Positions 36,855-46,043 of a stretch of DNA of 64,000 bases are shown here, piece after piece. The translations under genes were made by a program, and so were the position numbers. A model generated the notes under the pieces. It was given only the letters and a program-made list of their open reading frames with translations, did not search any database and was not told where the DNA came from. Every line of letters starts with the position of its first letter. Within the stretch, counting starts at the first letter, position 1. Source of the DNA: an uncultured Verrucomicrobiota bacterium (lineage in GTDB: Bacteria > Verrucomicrobiota > Verrucomicrobiia > Verrucomicrobiales > Verrucomicrobiaceae); NCBI GenBank assembly GCA_903848465.1, contig CAINGK010000072.1, positions 1-64,000 on the forward strand, given 5' to 3'.

Positions 36855-39266
36855 TTAGGATTGGAGTGCTACCGGTAGTTCGAGAGTGAAGCAGGCACCG
36901 CGACCGGGACCGTCGCTGTGGACACTGAGCTGGCCGCCCATTTCCTTTGCCGCATTGGCCGCGCTATGCAGGCCAAAGCCGTGGCCATCCTTGCGAGTCG
37001 TGAAACCGTGGCCAAAAATGCGCGTGAGGTTTTCCGGGGGGATGCCCACCCCGTTATCAATGATGGAGATCTTGACCCGGCCATCGCCGTTGGTCGAGCG
37101 CATGATCATGCGCTTGTCGGTGCGGCCGGACTCGTCGCAGGCATACTTGGCATTGCGGATGAGGTTGACGAGGATTTGCAGCACCTTGTGTTTCTCCACT
37201 GGAATCGGCGGCACTGGCGCGAAGTCGCGGATGGTTTCGACCCCATGGCGGTCTAGCGCGCTGGTGTTCATGCGCAGGGCATCCTCGACCAGATCATTGA
37301 CCTGGTTCGTTTCCACGAGACCCGAGACACGGGCGTAGGTCTGCTGCATGGCGATGATCTCTTTGACATGATCGACATTCTTGGAGAGCGCGGTGGATTC
37401 CTTGAGCAGCTTCCGGTTTTCATCATCGAGAAGGTGCGCCAGTTTGATGATGAAGCGGGGAACCAGGCTGCCCTGAGGATGGGTGGTGAGGAATGTGGGC
37501 AGGTCGGTGCTGTGCTCCTCAAGCAGGCCGGCGGTGCGGACGAGGCTGGCAGTTTTTGATTGCCGCAGGATGTCCTGCGTGAGCATGGCGGAGACATTCA
37601 TGCTGTTGAGCACATTGCCCACGTTGTGCAGGACGCCGGTCGCGACTTCCGCCATGCCCGCCTGCCGGGAAGTGTCCAGCAGCAGCTTGTGCATGTTTTG
37701 CAGTTCTTCTTCAGCCCGCTTGCGCTCGGTGATGTCCTGCGAGGTGCCAAACACTTTTGCCGCTCCCCTGCCATTTGCTGCCAGCACCACTTCACCGCGT
37801 TTGTGGATGATCCGCTCGGTGCCATCAGGTCGCACGATCCGGTGCTCAAAGTTGAAGGGCTTTCCTTCCTGCAGTGCTCGCAAGATGATCGCCTCTGCCA
37901 CGCAGCGATCCTCAGGATGGATGAACTTGAGTGAGGTCTCGTAGCTGACGGCCAGTCCGCCCGGTTCAATGCCGTGGATCCGGCAGTTCTCATCTGACCA
38001 GACTACTTTGTTGGATGGCACATCCCATGCCCAACTGCCGACACGCGCTATGATCTGGGCCGCCTCCAGCTGCGCCTCGCTGTGTCGGAGTTCTTTCTCG
38101 GTGCGTTTGCGCTCGGCGATTTCGGCCTGCAGCCATGCGTTGGCGGACTGGAGTTCGTCCGCCTGCTTGCGCAAGGGGCCGCTGATGCTTCGGGTGATGA
38201 AAGTGACGAAACCGACGGCGGCAAGCAGGGCGAGCGCCGCCACCATCAAGCTTCTGGCGCGGCGTTGCTCATAATACTCGATCCGCGTTTGAAGAAATGT
38301 GTCCAGCTCCTCGGCCGCAATCCGCCAGAGCTTAAAGCTTGCTTCGCGGGCCTTGCTTCCGGCAGCCACATACTCGGCCACCGTCATGTCAGTTCTTTCC
38401 AACATCACCAGATGGTTCGTCAAGCTGATGAACCGCTCGGCGGCGTCAGAGTATTCTTTGAGCGCGGGCGGCACTCTGCCTTGCAGAGAGGCGCTGCTCC
38501 CGTAGAAGTTCACGTCTTCGTTCAAGGCGGTTTGCAGACTGCTGGTGATCCGGTCCAAATCCGCCTCCTTCAGCATCGTGGCGTAGATGGCCAACTGCTG
38601 CCGTTCCGTAATGGAGAAAGTCTGCCGGTTGAGGATGGCTGCTCCAAACGCCAGGACCGCCGCCAGACGATCCTGGGTTTGAGGCAAGCCCAGTAGAGTC
38701 ACGTCCATCAAGTAGTAGCTGTCCAGATCTGGATCGAGGATGAGATTGGACTGGTCTCCCGCGTGAGTGATCATCATGCGCACGTCAGCCACCAGATGCA
38801 GATGCTGCGCTGAAATGGCCTTCGGCTGCAGCTGCCCCAGCCCGGTTTTCAATTCCTCCCATTCCATCTGTACCGTGCGGGCGCGGTAATGCTCCCGATG
38901 GCGTTTGGCCAGGCCCTCATCCGTAAACTGAAGGTCGGTGCTCAGCCGGGCATCCACGGCTTCCAATGCATTGAACGCCGCGTCGATTTGAGCCTGTTTC
39001 GTCGCAAGCTGCTCGCGGATCGCCGGGTCGCCGGTGGCGGCGGTTAGTGCCAGCATGCTATGTTGAGGAAGCAACTCCAGCAGGTCTTCCAGCGGCCGCT
39101 GATACTCATTGCCCTTCATTTCCAACTGGGCGAACTCAATGTTGGCATTGATGCCCGTGATGAAGAAATAGAGCATCAAGGAATCCGGCATCACAAAGAA
39201 GATGCTGATGAGCATCAACTTTTGCGAGACTTTCAGCCTAGTAAACCATTGTTTCATTTCATGCAT
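36855..39266 (-). CDS. Membrane sensor histidine kinase with HNVGN H-box
   Basis: An 803-residue protein (800 from the alternative ATG at 39257; numbering here uses that start). Two membrane segments (about 13-35 and 337-355) enclose a 300-residue helical sensor region. A short linker, a PAS domain with PAC motif (about 395-515) and the kinase core follow. The phospho-accepting His544 lies in ATGVLHNVGNVLNS, a variant H-box, and the ATPase domain has D-N-G-V-G-I and H-G-F-G-L-H-S. The ligand is unknown. It is the first gene of a two-kinase operon. Confidence 0.9.
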   Translation of the reverse strand: MHEMKQWFTRLKVSQKLMLISIFFVMPDSLMLYFFITGINANIEFAQLEMKGNEYQRPLEDLLELLPQHSMLALTAATGDPAIREQLATKQAQIDAAFNALEAVDARLSTDLQFTDEGLAKRHREHYRARTVQMEWEELKTGLGQLQPKAISAQHLHLVADVRMMITHAGDQSNLILDPDLDSYYLMDVTLLGLPQTQDRLAAVLAFGAAILNRQTFSITERQQLAIYATMLKEADLDRITSSLQTALNEDVNFYGSSASLQGRVPPALKEYSDAAERFISLTNHLVMLERTDMTVAEYVAAGSKAREASFKLWRIAAEELDTFLQTRIEYYEQRRARSLMVAALALLAAVGFVTFITRSISGPLRKQADELQSANAWLQAEIAERKRTEKELRHSEAQLEAAQIIARVGSWAWDVPSNKVVWSDENCRIHGIEPGGLAVSYETSLKFIHPEDRCVAEAIILRALQEGKPFNFEHRIVRPDGTERIIHKRGEVVLAANGRGAAKVFGTSQDITERKRAEEELQNMHKLLLDTSRQAGMAEVATGVLHNVGNVLNSMNVSAMLTQDILRQSKTASLVRTAGLLEEHSTDLPTFLTTHPQGSLVPRFIIKLAHLLDDENRKLLKESTALSKNVDHVKEIIAMQQTYARVSGLVETNQVNDLVEDALRMNTSALDRHGVETIRDFAPVPPIPVEKHKVLQILVNLIRNAKYACDESGRTDKRMIMRSTNGDGRVKISIIDNGVGIPPENLTRIFGHGFTTRKDGHGFGLHSAANAAKEMGGQLSVHSDGPGRGACFTLELPVALQS

Positions 39267-39872
39267 GGAGAAGTTTTTTTCGACAGGAGTTGCAAGGGGA
39301 GCCGCCGCCGACCTTTCGCAAAACCGGACACTTCAACTGTGTAAAGTTAAGCCGCAGCGGCGAAAGCGGACGATAAGTAAAGGCTTAAAAATAAGGGTGT
39401 GTTTGCCCAAGGGTGCGCCGGAGAAAAATTGACGCATCCATTGATGGGCTACGGCGCTGCACCAAACCCGCTGCTTGTAGCGCCGCCTTGCGCGGATGGA
39501 ACGAGGGATGCAATTCTGCCTGTTTCGTCCTACAGAGGCTGCAAGGAAAAGTCCAGGTTGATGAACTGGTTCTCCAAGGCGCGTATCTTCATTTCGTAAC
39601 GCCTCATCAACCTGAGCAATGAGGCTGCAATTATCTGCCTCTAAATGCTGATATGGGTTCAAAGTCTGAGCTGCATTCTTGATTGCAAGCATAAGCAATT
39701 ACAAATGAAGCATATGAAGCACAGCAAGAACCAACCCAAACCGCACGAGAAGATGAATCTGCTCAAAAAATGAATCATCCTTTACTTTCCGCCAGATGAT
39801 TGAGCGGCAGTTTTTTACAGAAAGCTTCTGGCTTGTGACAAGAAAGAGCGTGATCGGCCTGGATGCTGCTTT
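39267..39872. other. 606-base intergenic stretch, no recognised gene
   Basis: AT content is higher than around it, especially at 39700-39850. A minus-strand frame of about 120 codons (39333-39698) has no recognisable domain, no signal peptide and no good start context, so I do not call it. The region should contain the promoters for the kinase operon and for the lectin-domain gene, but I found no convincing boxes. Confidence 0.5.
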
Positions 39873-40217
39873 ATGGATACCTCACGCATGTATTCGTCTT
39901 CTCTCCCCTGGAAAGTTTTGTCGTCCAACGTCTCTCTCAATGTACTCACTGAGGGCTGGAATCTCGCCAGCCCGGAAGAAGGTGCAGAGGAGGAGATTCG
40001 CCAATTCACGGTTTACGTCGGCTTTGACACACCTTTCTTCGAGGTGCCTGTGGTGCAGCTCGGGCTCAGCGGCTTTGACATTGATCAGCGGGACAGCGCG
40101 CGGCTTATGGTGAAAGCTGAAAACATCACCGAATTTGGATTTCATGCCACCCTCACCACCTGGGCTGGCAGCCGCGTGTATGCCGCCGAGGTCAACTGGA
40201 TTGCCATTGGGCCGTGA
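39873..40217 (+). CDS. H-type lectin domain protein
   Basis: A 114-residue protein. Residues 44-114 match the H-type lectin fold seen in discoidin and snail agglutinins: R-Q-F-T-V-Y-V-G-F, P-V-V-Q-L-G-L-S-G-F-D-I-D, N-I-T-E-F-G-F and the ending T-T-W-A-G-S-R-V-Y then V-N-W-I-A-I-G. Family members bind GalNAc-type sugars as trimers. No signal peptide is seen, so the protein is probably cytosolic or exported by another path. The first 40 residues are unrecognised. It stands alone, convergent with the methyltransferase. Confidence 0.8.
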   Translation: MDTSRMYSSSLPWKVLSSNVSLNVLTEGWNLASPEEGAEEEIRQFTVYVGFDTPFFEVPVVQLGLSGFDIDQRDSARLMVKAENITEFGFHATLTTWAGSRVYAAEVNWIAIGP

Positions 40218-40218
40218 G

Positions 40219-41016
40219 TCAGTTTTTACGCAAGCACCAGGAGCGGTAGGACAACTCGCCTGACTTCAGCGCCTCATACACACGCGCACCGGGTAGCCCG
40301 GCGAAGTCGCGGCCCAAAGAGTGGAGAAACTTGGGCAGTCGCTGGCAAATGAGAGCCTCGCTGCGTGCGGCGTTGATCTCCATGCCGCGCAGCACTTCAG
40401 GGCGGATGTCGCGGGTCTGCACGATTTCGAGCGGCGCATTGTCGATGGCCTTCTCCCATTCGGCCCACTGATCGCGGAAGCGAAAGTCGGCATAGAGGAA
40501 ATGCCCGCCCGTTTTCAGCACGCGTGCGACTTTGGCCAGGAAGCCGGGAAAATCGGGGTAGCAGTGGGAGGCCTCGACATTGATCACCGCATCAAACGTT
40601 TGCGGAGGAAAGGGGAGGGTCTGTGCATCTCCCTGCACAAAGCGGAGTCCGCTGACCTGATGGCGTTTCTTGCAGAAGGCGATGCCCGTGGGATTGAGAT
40701 CGAGACCCGTGTAGCTGGCAGGGTGAAGTGTGCGCGTGAGCCAGGAGGCACCGCCGCCATGGCCGCAGCTCACCTCCAGCACGTCCTTGCCACGCAGATC
40801 CACCTGGGTGGTCACGTGATGATAAAGCTGGATGCAGGCGCGGTTGGGTTCGTCGCCGGGTTCGAGCGGCAGACCGACCGGCGGGTCGGTTTCGAAGGCG
40901 TAATTCAAAAACAGCACTTCTTCGCTACGCAGCCGCCGTGTGAGATAGGGATACCAAATCTGCCAGATGGCTTTGCGGACGGGACCGATGGAAAAGAGGC
41001 GTTCGAGGAGGGGCAT
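40219..41016 (-). CDS. SAM-dependent methyltransferase (small-molecule or lipid type)
   Basis: A 265-residue class I methyltransferase. The SAM-binding loop is V-L-E-V-S-C-G-H-G-G-G-A, followed by Y-T-G-L-D-L-N-P and the F-D-A-V-I-N-V-E-A-S-H-C-Y segment typical of sterol, tocopherol and phthiotriol methyltransferases. The C-terminal helix is rich in aromatic residues. The start at 41016 (MPLLERLF) is preferred to 41070. The substrate cannot be named. It is divergent from msrP. Confidence 0.85.
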   Translation of the reverse strand: MPLLERLFSIGPVRKAIWQIWYPYLTRRLRSEEVLFLNYAFETDPPVGLPLEPGDEPNRACIQLYHHVTTQVDLRGKDVLEVSCGHGGGASWLTRTLHPASYTGLDLNPTGIAFCKKRHQVSGLRFVQGDAQTLPFPPQTFDAVINVEASHCYPDFPGFLAKVARVLKTGGHFLYADFRFRDQWAEWEKAIDNAPLEIVQTRDIRPEVLRGMEINAARSEALICQRLPKFLHSLGRDFAGLPGARVYEALKSGELSYRSWCLRKN

Positions 41017-41133
41017 GGAATGGCAAAGCCTGTGAGATGATGGCGGCGGATGCAACTTGCCAGTTGGCATTCGTTGTGCGGGAATATCCCCGCCGCCTGC
41101 GCCTCACACCTGGAACTGCATGTTTTGTCCGTC

Positions 41134-42099
<966 letters not shown>

Positions 42100-42106
42100 A
42101 TTTGTC

Positions 42107-42724
42107 ATGACCTTCAGCGCAGACACACGTTTTCACCGGCAGCTTTTTCTCTTCAATGGCCTGCTGCCAGCAGTCCTCATCCTGATCGACGGCTGGCGCG
42201 GCAAACTTGGGGCCAACCCTGTGGAGTTCGTCACGCGTGCCACGGGCGTGCTGACGCTGGTCTTCCTCATCCTCACGCTGCTGGTCACACCGCTGCGCAA
42301 AATCTATGGCTGGAACTGGCTGCTCAAGCAGCGCCGCCTGCTGGGCCTGTATGCCTTCTTCTACGGCTTCGCGCATCTGCTGACCTACCTGGCCTATGAT
42401 CGAGACTGGCAGATGCAGACTGTGGTGGGAGATGTGTACAAGCGGCCCTTCATCGCCATAGGCATGTTCAGCTTTCTGCTGATGGTGCCGCTCGCGGTCA
42501 CCTCCACCAATGCGATGATCAAGAAGCTCGGTGGTCCGCGCTGGGCTCAGCTGCACCGCCTCACCTATTACATCACCATCGGCGGTGTGCTGCACTATTG
42601 GATCATCGTGAAGTCGGATGTGACCTATCCGTTCTTCTTCGCGGTGATTTTGGTAGTGCTGCTCGGATACCGTGTGTTTATGAGCATAAAAAAAGCGCGA
42701 GGTTCAGCACCCCGCGCTTCGTGA
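42107..42724 (+). CDS. msrQ: MsrQ, haem-binding membrane subunit of the MsrPQ system
   Basis: A 205-residue protein with six hydrophobic segments, of the ferric-reductase-like YedZ family. Candidate haem-ligand histidines lie in YGFAHLLTY, Q-L-H-R-L-T-Y and V-L-H-Y-W. It passes electrons from quinol or flavin to MsrP. The start at 42107 is fixed by the 7-base distance from msrP and by loss of membrane character upstream. Its last codons overlap a terminator serving the opposite strand. Confidence 0.93.
   Translation: MTFSADTRFHRQLFLFNGLLPAVLILIDGWRGKLGANPVEFVTRATGVLTLVFLILTLLVTPLRKIYGWNWLLKQRRLLGLYAFFYGFAHLLTYLAYDRDWQMQTVVGDVYKRPFIAIGMFSFLLMVPLAVTSTNAMIKKLGGPRWAQLHRLTYYITIGGVLHYWIIVKSDVTYPFFFAVILVVLLGYRVFMSIKKARGSAPRAS
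42688..42719 (-). terminator. Terminator of the minus-strand secreted protein, inside msrQ
   Basis: On the minus strand AAGCGCGGGG pairs with CCTCGCGCTT (one mismatch, 7-base loop) and is followed by TTTTTTT at 42694-42688. It ends transcription from 43486-42740. The stem lies in the last codons of msrQ and may also end the msrPQ transcript less efficiently. Confidence 0.8.
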
Positions 42725-42739
42725 GATTGTGAGGTCCGC

Positions 42740-43486
42740 TTATTTCGCAGGGGCGGCGTTCCAGACGGTAATCCCATCAAACCAGCCGCTCTGGCCAGCG
42801 ACACCGAGTTCGATTTTTGATTTGGTTTCGTGGCCGATGCCTGGGGACTTGAGGAAGGCGACGGGTTTGCCATCGATGCTGACGCGCATTTCATCACCCA
42901 CAGTCTCAACCACGAGCGTGTAGTCTTTGTGCTCTTCCAGCTTCACCGGGAAGGTGGCACTTTTGCCGGCCATCAGCTTGTTCACTTCGTCCTTTTTGGT
43001 GGGGTCCTTGCGCAACTCCTTGATGATCATGTTCTGGCTGCCTTCGCGCTCATCCATGATGGTCACCTTGTCCAGGCGCACCTGGGCGCGGCAGAGATGG
43101 CCGTAGTGGGCGGCGGTGTATTTGCGGTCGTCGAACTCGACATCGATCATCGTGCAGCCTTCAAAGCGGATGTTCACCTCCACCACGCTGTCCTTGGTGG
43201 GCACTTCCAGGCCATACACAGCGGCATGCGCGGTGATGACAGATTTGCCATCTTTGGAGGGTTCGTCCTTCACGCGGGTCTGGGTGCCTTTGAGTGCATC
43301 CTTTTCAAACACGAAGGTATCCACCACGCGGTGCCAGCGCTTGTCGTGCTCGCTGCCATTCATGTCATCCTTAAACAGCACCTCTTTCTTTTCGGCGATG
43401 GGCTTGGCAGGAATCTTGGGCGCGTCTGCGGCAAAGGCGGCTGCGCTGATGAGGAGGCACGGGGCGAGGAGGAGACGGATGTTCAT
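42740..43486 (-). CDS. Secreted protein with a concanavalin-like (DUF1080-type) fold
   Basis: A 248-residue protein with a signal peptide (residues 1-19). The remainder looks like a beta-sandwich of the 3-keto-disaccharide hydrolase/LamG type: an N-terminal L-F-K-D-D-M segment, a middle Y-T-A-A-H-Y-G-H-L-C, and the C-terminal V-S-I-D-G-K-P-V-A-F and G-V-A-G-Q-S-G-W-F-D-G-I. Such domains bind or cleave glycans in PVC bacteria. No catalytic residues can be assigned. It converges on msrQ. Confidence 0.72.
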   Translation of the reverse strand: MNIRLLLAPCLLISAAAFAADAPKIPAKPIAEKKEVLFKDDMNGSEHDKRWHRVVDTFVFEKDALKGTQTRVKDEPSKDGKSVITAHAAVYGLEVPTKDSVVEVNIRFEGCTMIDVEFDDRKYTAAHYGHLCRAQVRLDKVTIMDEREGSQNMIIKELRKDPTKKDEVNKLMAGKSATFPVKLEEHKDYTLVVETVGDEMRVSIDGKPVAFLKSPGIGHETKSKIELGVAGQSGWFDGITVWNAAPAK

Positions 43487-43588
43487 GGACGCAATGAAAC
43501 GAGTCTATCTGGCGAGTTCATGCGCTGAAATTGCTGAACTTCAGTCAGCGCTTGAGTTTCATGTTCTCGCCATGTCTGCTTCGTCCCT

Positions 43589-43930
43589 ATGAGCCAACCT
43601 GCCTGCCCGATGTGCGAGATGAATGATGTTTTGGACCACGCCGACCGCTTTGAATGCATGACCTGCGGTCACGAGTGGCCGAAGGAGGCTGCCGCCGATG
43701 TGCCGGATGCGGAGCGCGTGGTGAAGGATGCCTACGGCGCCGTGCTGGCGGACGGCGACATCGTGGCCATGATCAAGGACCTGAAGCTCAAAGGTTCCAA
43801 TGATGTGCTCAAAGTCGGCACCAAATCCAAACCCATTCGCCTGGTGGACGGCGACCACGAAATCTCCTGCAAGATGGACGGGATCGCGATTGGCCTGAAG
43901 GCCTGCTTTGTGAAGAAAATCGTCAGTTGA
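43589..43930 (+). CDS. PhnA/YjdM-family zinc-ribbon protein
   Basis: A 113-residue cytosolic protein. An N-terminal zinc ribbon has the pairs C-P-M-C and C-M-T-C, followed by the PhnA domain with D-G-D-I-V-A-M-I-K-D-L-K and the ending D-G-I-A-I-G-L-K-A-C-F-V-K-K. The family was once tied to phosphonate use, but most members have no proven role and this one has no phosphonate genes nearby. The methyltransferase gene follows after 30 bases. Confidence 0.9.
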   Translation: MSQPACPMCEMNDVLDHADRFECMTCGHEWPKEAAADVPDAERVVKDAYGAVLADGDIVAMIKDLKLKGSNDVLKVGTKSKPIRLVDGDHEISCKMDGIAIGLKACFVKKIVS

Positions 43931-43960
43931 TCGGGCGGTTCACTGCAACATGGTGCCGCC

Positions 43961-44977
43961 ATGTCCGCCCCTGACAACGCCCCCTCGCCCCAGCTCTTTT
44001 TTGAAACGATCAACGCCTTTCAAAAGTCGGCGGCGTTGAAGGCCGCGATTGATCTGGGCCTGTTCACCGCCGTCGGCAACGAGTCAGCGACTGCTGCTGA
44101 GCTCGCCACGCTGTGCCAGTGCCCGGAGCGTGGCATTCGCATCCTTGCCGACAACCTCACGATCCTCGGCTTCCTCACCAAGGATACAGAGTCTTACGCG
44201 CTCACGCCATCGTCGGCGGTTTTCCTGGATCAAAAGTCTCCGGCCTACATGGGGGCTGCAGTGAAGTTTCTGCTGGCTCCCGGTTTGACGGAGGCCTTCA
44301 CCGATCTCGCGTCCACCATCCGGCGTGGGCGTCTGCACACCACGGAGCAGGGCACCACCGCGCCGGATCATCCGGCCTGGGTCGAATTCGCCCGTGCCAT
44401 GGGACCGATGATGGTGCCCACCTGGCAGGGGGCGGCGGAGTTGCTGACGCTGGACCCTTCCCGTGACACACGCGTGCTCGACATCTCCGCGAGTCATGGT
44501 GCCTATGGCATTGCCGTCGCGAAAAAGAATCCGCGTGCGCATCTCGTCGCTCTAGATTGGGAAGCCGTGCTGGAGGTGACGACTGAAAACGCGCACGCCG
44601 CAGGTCTCGCGGACCGCTTCAGCACCATCGTTGGCGATGCCTTCACCGTGGACCTTGGGCGGGATTACGACGCTGTGCTAGTGCCGAATTTCCTGCATCA
44701 TTTCAATGTGGAGGAGTGCACCCGCTTTCTGAAGCGTGTGCATGCCGCGCTGCGGCTGAACGGCAAAGTGGTGATTGTTGAATTTGTGCCAAATGAAGAC
44801 CGCATCACTCCGCCTCCGGCTGCGAGTTTCAGCCTCGTCATGCTGGGCACCACGCCGGAGGGCGATGCCTACACCTTTGCGGAGTATCAGCAGATGCTGA
44901 AGGAGGCTGGCTTCCACCGTACTGAGCTGCATCCGCTGCCGCCCACGATGCAGAGCGCGGTGATCGCAGGTGTGTGA
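43961..44977 (+). CDS. O-methyltransferase family 2-like protein
   Basis: A 338-residue protein. The N-terminal winged-helix dimerisation domain (about 5-90) is of the hydroxyneurosporene/acetylserotonin methyltransferase type. The SAM-binding domain has V-L-D-I-S-A-S-H-G-A-Y-G-I-A, where the usual D-x-G-G-G-x-G is altered, then V-A-L-D-W and P-N-F-L-H-H-F. The catalytic-type histidine pair (F-L-H-H-F) is present. Substrate unknown. It may be co-transcribed with the PhnA-like gene and converges on the LysR gene with an 8-base gap. Confidence 0.85.
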   Translation: MSAPDNAPSPQLFFETINAFQKSAALKAAIDLGLFTAVGNESATAAELATLCQCPERGIRILADNLTILGFLTKDTESYALTPSSAVFLDQKSPAYMGAAVKFLLAPGLTEAFTDLASTIRRGRLHTTEQGTTAPDHPAWVEFARAMGPMMVPTWQGAAELLTLDPSRDTRVLDISASHGAYGIAVAKKNPRAHLVALDWEAVLEVTTENAHAAGLADRFSTIVGDAFTVDLGRDYDAVLVPNFLHHFNVEECTRFLKRVHAALRLNGKVVIVEFVPNEDRITPPPAASFSLVMLGTTPEGDAYTFAEYQQMLKEAGFHRTELHPLPPTMQSAVIAGV

Positions 44978-44985
44978 AGACAGCA

Positions 44986-45903
44986 CTATTTCTTCTTCGC
45001 TTTGCCAGCTGCAGGTGTCGATACTTTCCGCATGATCTCGCAGAACTTCTCACCTGCGGGTGTCACATCGCCCTTGGTGGCACGGGCGATGCCGATGCTA
45101 TGGGCTCCGTCTGAATTGGAGAGGCGGCGGTAAACGAGCCGCTTGCCAGCGGCGCGCTGCAAGATCTCACTGATCACGGCGACACCTCGGCCCACTTCGA
45201 TTTCGGTGATCAATGAGCTCACCCCATCACACTCCGCAGCGATTTTTGGGCGGAGCTGGAAAGGGAAAAAAATGCCATCCAGAATCCGAAAGTGCTCGGA
45301 GTAGCCCAGCCGGCACAGCGCCACCAGCGGCTCCATGGCCACCCGCTCTACGGTGACAGATTTCAACTTCGACAGGGGATGTCCGGGCTTCATCGCCACA
45401 CAAAACGGGTAGCGTTTGAGCTCCTCAAAATGCAAGCCCACGGCGGACTCCGCACTCGGCTGGATCATGAACGCGATTTCCAGCAAGCCGCTGCGGAGTC
45501 CGGCACAAAGCTGATCGCCTGGGAGATCGTGGAGGATCACCTTCACTCCAGGGGCTGCATAGCGAAAGGCGGCCAGTGCGGGGGGCAGGATCTCCACGGT
45601 GGGTGATGGCGCGTAGCCGATGTGCAGCTCGCCATATTCGCCGCGTGCGAGAGCGCGTACTTTTTCCACGGAATCATCGACGCGTTTCAGCGTCTCCATT
45701 GTTTCCGCAAGAAACAGTTTTCCTTCCGCCGTCAGCGTCACACCACGCGGGCTGCGCTTCAGCAGATCAACGCCGATTTCATCTTCCAGGTCCTGCACCT
45801 GCCTGCTCAAGGAGGGCTGTGCCACGCGCAAGTGCGCGGCGGCTTTGGTGAAGTTCAACACTTCAGCCACCGCCACGAAGTATCTGAGATGTCGCAGTTC
45901 CAT
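44986..45903 (-). CDS. LysR-family transcriptional regulator
   Basis: A 305-residue regulator. The N-terminal winged helix reads E-L-R-H-L-R-Y-F-V-A-V-A-E, with the recognition helix V-A-Q-P-S-L-S-R-Q-V-Q-D-L-E. The effector domain (about 90-290) resembles those of BenM/CatM-type regulators. The tail is Lys/Ala-rich. The start at 45903 is fixed by the conserved N-terminus. It is divergent from the oxidoreductase/efflux operon, with a LysR-type dyad 15 bases from its start, so it probably controls both itself and that operon. Confidence 0.92.
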   Translation of the reverse strand: MELRHLRYFVAVAEVLNFTKAAAHLRVAQPSLSRQVQDLEDEIGVDLLKRSPRGVTLTAEGKLFLAETMETLKRVDDSVEKVRALARGEYGELHIGYAPSPTVEILPPALAAFRYAAPGVKVILHDLPGDQLCAGLRSGLLEIAFMIQPSAESAVGLHFEELKRYPFCVAMKPGHPLSKLKSVTVERVAMEPLVALCRLGYSEHFRILDGIFFPFQLRPKIAAECDGVSSLITEIEVGRGVAVISEILQRAAGKRLVYRRLSNSDGAHSIGIARATKGDVTPAGEKFCEIMRKVSTPAAGKAKKK

Positions 45904-45917
45904 GGATGGAAGCCCAT

Positions 45918-45934
45918 CATGCCTGAAAAGCATG
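45918..45934. promoter_or_regulatory. LysR-type operator (T-N11-A dyad)
   Basis: CATGC-CTGAAAA-GCATG is a perfect 5-bp dyad with the T-N11-A spacing of LysR sites. It lies in the 140-base gap between the LysR gene and the divergent oxidoreductase gene, where such regulators normally bind. Confidence 0.65.
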
Positions 45935-46043
45935 GCTGCGCAAGGATCACGGTATTGGGCGGAATCGACGGCGGGGACTACCGCTGTGACCAGCTGGACG
46001 AAGAGTCCACGAAACAAACTCAATCAGAACTGGAAACAACATC

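Noticed and set aside
39333-39698. 121-codon minus-strand frame in the 606-base gap before the lectin-domain gene
   Set aside because: No recognisable domain, poor start context and overlapping open frames on the other strand. Left as intergenic.
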